Assembly (NCBI GenBank): GCA_019639135.1
Contig: JAHBSL010000016.1
Span: 55,088 to 119,087 of the forward strand
Source: Acidobacteriota bacterium
GTDB lineage: Bacteria; Acidobacteriota; Blastocatellia; Pyrinomonadales; Pyrinomonadaceae
DNA: 64,000 bases
Reading direction: 5' to 3'
The position numbers and the translations under genes were made by a program. Below the pieces are notes generated by a model that was not told the origin of the DNA, ran no database searches, and saw only the letters and a program-made list of their open reading frames with translations. Below, one piece after another: positions 61,691 to 64,000 of the stretch. The number at the start of each line of letters is the position of its first letter. Within the stretch, counting starts at the first letter, position 1.

Positions 61691-62491
61691 TTACCCTAAA
61701 TTCGCCGCCTGGCTCAAAAGCTCGATAAGTTCTTCTCTTGAAAGCGAGATCTTCTGACCGTTCGCCTCATTCGCGGCGGGGTAGTTTACATCCAGCTCGC
61801 ATGTGATATTCGCTGCGTGCAGATATCCGCATGCCTGGCAGCGGGCGTTCTCTTTCAGGTAACCCGCCTTTTCTCTGATATTTATGAGCTTTTCGATGGC
61901 ATCTTTCGGCAGATCGTTGGCACCGCCGAGCGCTTTCGCGAGTATCGCGATGCGGGCCGTGTGCTCAAGTGTTTCGAGCCGGTCAAACGCCTGCCAAAGG
62001 TCATCGCCGTAAGCGACCGCGCCGTGGTTTGCCATCAAAAGAGCATTATGGTGCGTAACAAATGGCTTCATCGCCTCGGTCAATTCGTTGGTCGAGGGCG
62101 TTCCGTAGCTCGTGAGCGGCACGCAGCCGAGCGTCAGGATAACCTCGCTCAAGATCGGCTTATCAATGGCAAGCCCCGCGACGGCAAAGGCAGTTCCGTG
62201 CGGCGGATGGGCGTGGCAAACTGCCTTGACATCCGGCCGCATCTTGTAGATGAGCAGGTGCATCGCCAGCTCCGACGAGGCTCGCTTGTCCGAGAGCGGC
62301 TTGCCGTCCATGTCCGTCAGGGCAAGGCAATCTTCGGTCATCCGGCCCTTGCATGTCATCGTCGGCGTTGCGAGCACCGTGTTCTCGTCGAGCCGGATGC
62401 TGACGTTGCCGTCCGACGAGACGACATAGCTGCGGTCATAGAGCAGCTTGCCGATCTCGACGATCAATTTTCTGGCCGATGATTCGTCCAT
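61691..62491 (-). CDS. BMC-associated class II aldolase (fuculose-phosphate aldolase type)
   Basis: A 266-aa class II aldolase/adducin-family protein. Zinc ligands H93 and H95 (CHAHPPHG) and H156 (NHGAV), with E74 (ASSELAMH) as acid/base, match L-fuculose-1-phosphate aldolase, which yields dihydroxyacetone phosphate and lactaldehyde. Two additions follow the fold: a Cys cluster (CQACGYLHAANITC, 218-231) and, after a linker, a short amphipathic helix ISLSREELIELLSQAAN that looks like an encapsulation peptide. It is the first gene of the BMC run. A GTG five codons upstream is an alternative start. Confidence 0.9.
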   Translation of the reverse strand: MDESSARKLIVEIGKLLYDRSYVVSSDGNVSIRLDENTVLATPTMTCKGRMTEDCLALTDMDGKPLSDKRASSELAMHLLIYKMRPDVKAVCHAHPPHGTAFAVAGLAIDKPILSEVILTLGCVPLTSYGTPSTNELTEAMKPFVTHHNALLMANHGAVAYGDDLWQAFDRLETLEHTARIAILAKALGGANDLPKDAIEKLINIREKAGYLKENARCQACGYLHAANITCELDVNYPAANEANGQKISLSREELIELLSQAANLG

Positions 62492-62562
62492 AAAATAAGA
62501 ATCCACAGATTAACACAACAGCATCGCTGGGTTAACCTGTGGACCCGAAATTCTTGCCGGAA

Positions 62563-62898
62563 CTACCGGACGCGTTCAAAGGTGACGCGGCCATCGTAAA
62601 CCGGAGGAGCCGGAGGTGCCGGCGGCATCGGCGGCATCTCGGTACGTTCCCACGCATTGCCGCTCTGCCTTTCGACCGTCATCCGCAGTTCCTCGTTCTC
62701 CATCGAAAGCCGGATGTTCTCTCGGCGAAGTTCGCGCATTTCCCGTTTGAAGCGTTTGCAGTCATGCCGGCTCTTAAAATTGCTCTTGAAGGACTCGGCC
62801 GGCGACGAAAGCGGAACGAATATGCTTGCGATCAGCACACCCACCGTGACGGCAAAAACGAAGGGAACGACGCGTTTGATTACGGAAAGAAATTGCAT
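62563..62898 (-). CDS. Membrane-anchored coiled-coil protein of unknown function
   Basis: A 111-aa protein from ATG 62898, which has GAGGT at 5 bases. A membrane anchor (about 5-28) precedes a charged coiled coil (RFKREMRELRRENIRLSMEN) and a Pro-rich tail (MPPMPPAPPAPPVYDG). No family is recognised. It is just upstream of the BMC locus on the same strand, but a 70-base gap separates them. Confidence 0.6.
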   Translation of the reverse strand: MQFLSVIKRVVPFVFAVTVGVLIASIFVPLSSPAESFKSNFKSRHDCKRFKREMRELRRENIRLSMENEELRMTVERQSGNAWERTEMPPMPPAPPAPPVYDGRVTFERVR

Positions 62899-63162
62899 AC
62901 TACACCTCAACTACCTCAGGAATGAATACGTCGGTTCGCCGGGAACGGTTTCACCTTGCAGGCAAAACGCGGGGAAAAGGCCCGGTGGCCGCTGCCTGAT
63001 TTCATTCTAAAGGTTTTATGCCGCGATGTGAAGGTTTATATTCCGGGTTCGGCACAAAATCGCGATTTTTTTTCTACGAATCGGCCGCTTTTGCGAACCG
63101 CACCGCAATCCCTTACTATTTTCCGGCAGGCAATTCGCTCGTTTTCGTCTCGCGCGCAAACT

Positions 63163-63774
63163 ATGATCGCATTTCTCTCGGGAAAGATCCTCGAAAAGCA
63201 TCCCGCGTCGGTCGTCATCGACGTTGGCGGCGTCGGCTACGATGTCGCGATTCCGCTTTCGACCTTTTACGAACTCGGCGAGCCCGGCAGCGATGTGCAG
63301 CTTCGTATTTACACGCTCGTTCGCGAGGACGCGATCCAGCTTTACGGCTTTCGCACCGAGCGCGAACGAGAGCTTTTCCTGAAATTGATCGCCGTTCAGG
63401 GCTTCGGGGCGAAAAGCGGCATCTCGATGCTCTCCGGAATGAGCGCCGACGAGATCATCTCCGCCATACGTGCCGGAAAGATCGAGCGGCTTACCTCGAT
63501 TCCCGGCGTCGGCCGCAAGACGGCCGAGCGGCTGATCGTCGAACTCCGCGACAAGGTCGGCGAGATCGCCGTTGGCTCGGCCGCCGGTTCCGGCACTCAA
63601 ACTTCCGCCGGGCTCGAGAGCGATGCCGTCGTCGATGACGCGCTCTCCGCCCTCGTCAACCTCGGTTATCAAAAGAACGCCGCCGAAAAGGCACTCCAGC
63701 AGGCTCTCCAGGACGGTACGGAGCTTAATGTACAAAAACTCCTCCGAGTCGCCCTTCAACGCCTCGCCAGGTGA
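63163..63774 (+). CDS. ruvA: Holliday junction branch migration protein RuvA
   Basis: A 203-aa protein beginning MIAFLSGKILEKHPASVVID; a 69-codon upstream extension is excluded. Domain I (OB fold) spans 1-62, domain II has tandem helix-hairpin-helix motifs (VQGFGAKSGISMLSG, IPGVGRKTAERLI), and domain III (155-203, DDALSALVNLGYQKNAAEKA) contacts RuvB. It binds Holliday junctions during recombination. ruvB and ruvC are not in the window. Confidence 0.95.
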   Translation: MIAFLSGKILEKHPASVVIDVGGVGYDVAIPLSTFYELGEPGSDVQLRIYTLVREDAIQLYGFRTERERELFLKLIAVQGFGAKSGISMLSGMSADEIISAIRAGKIERLTSIPGVGRKTAERLIVELRDKVGEIAVGSAAGSGTQTSAGLESDAVVDDALSALVNLGYQKNAAEKALQQALQDGTELNVQKLLRVALQRLAR

Positions 63775-64000
63775 CCCAGTGCCCTGCGGCTCCGCTTGCC
63801 CGAGTCGTCGAAGACGTCGCCATTAATGTAGCCCACGCCGCAAGACGTGGGTCAAGCCAGACGAACCCGATCGAGTCGTCGAAGACGACGCCATTCTCGC
63901 GATAACAATGGCGTCGTCTTCAGCAACTCTCGCATGCCGCATTTGGGCGAATCGCCCTTGCTTACGCGCTGGCCTCGGACCCGGTGGCCTCACACAGGCG
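63775..64000. other. Palindrome-rich end of the window
   Basis: 226 bases after ruvA with no gene. It contains a 24-base direct repeat (63801-63824 and 63872-63895), a 15-bp perfect inverted repeat (63881-63895 with 63907-63921), and small palindromes CCCACG/CGTGGG (63832-63851) and GGGCGA/TCGCCC (near 63945). Confidence 0.6.
63801..63921. repeat. Direct and inverted repeat cluster
   Basis: The direct copies share 23 of 24 bases, with cores GAGTCGTCGAAGACG and CGCCATT. The second copy pairs with an inverted partial copy, GAAGACGACGCCATT against AATGGCGTCGTCTTC, across an 11-base loop. Resembles a REP-like dispersed element. Confidence 0.7.

Overview
The window looks like a chromosomal segment of an Acidobacteriota bacterium, probably class Blastocatellia (Pyrinomonas-like). 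This is inferred from moderately high GC, secreted CSLREA and FG-GAP proteins, recurring carboxypeptidase-regulatory-like C-terminal domains, and the style of housekeeping gene order. No rRNA, integrase or transposase was seen. Genes are dense and mostly in short operons on both strands.

Layout. 0-12 kb: start of hflX, ACT-domain malic enzyme, hemolysin III protein, CSLREA surface protein, a two-component system, a YpdA-like flavoprotein carrying an in-frame palindromic element, small accessory genes, ygfZ-like and UDG-like genes. 12-23.5 kb: mrp, an A-type Fe-S carrier, NlpC/P60 peptidase, subtilase and several secreted proteins; four proteins between 2.7 and 23.4 kb end in the same C-terminal domain. 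23.5-32 kb: accC, CDP-alcohol phosphatidyltransferase, greA, pfkA, S41 protease, glycosyltransferase, a DUF433/DUF5615 pair, pdxJ. 32-38 kb is accessory: an unknown helical protein, repeat-rich spacers, an AT-rich cassette (Dam-type methylase, PLD-like putative nuclease, ParB-like protein), a nine-unit 21-bp array, an HTH gene and a PIN/antitoxin pair. 38-52 kb: uvrA, two more toxin-antitoxin pairs, yeiH-like gene, gpmA, folC, accD, FG-GAP protein, suhB-like gene, esterase. 52-58.6 kb: tadA, two tRNA-Ser genes flanking an aquaporin, SRP RNA, dnaX with an A9 slippage site, TPM and LemA proteins. 58.8-62.5 kb: a compact bacterial microcompartment (BMC) locus with one hexamer, three pentamers and a class II aldolase, interrupted by DoxX and DUF2059 genes. 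63-64 kb: ruvA and palindromic repeats.

Two themes cut across the window. First, degenerate tandem repeats with a 7-bp period (heptads) occur at about ten intergenic sites, and all three four-helix-bundle (S23/IVP-like) genes lie beside them. Second, small mobile or defence-like modules (four toxin-antitoxin pairs, the methylase/ParB/nuclease cassette) sit singly among housekeeping genes. The strongest candidates for something undescribed are the Dam/ParB/PLD cassette with its 21-bp array, the minimal BMC locus, and the association of heptad repeats with four-helix-bundle genes. All functions are inferred from reading the sequence; no searches were run.
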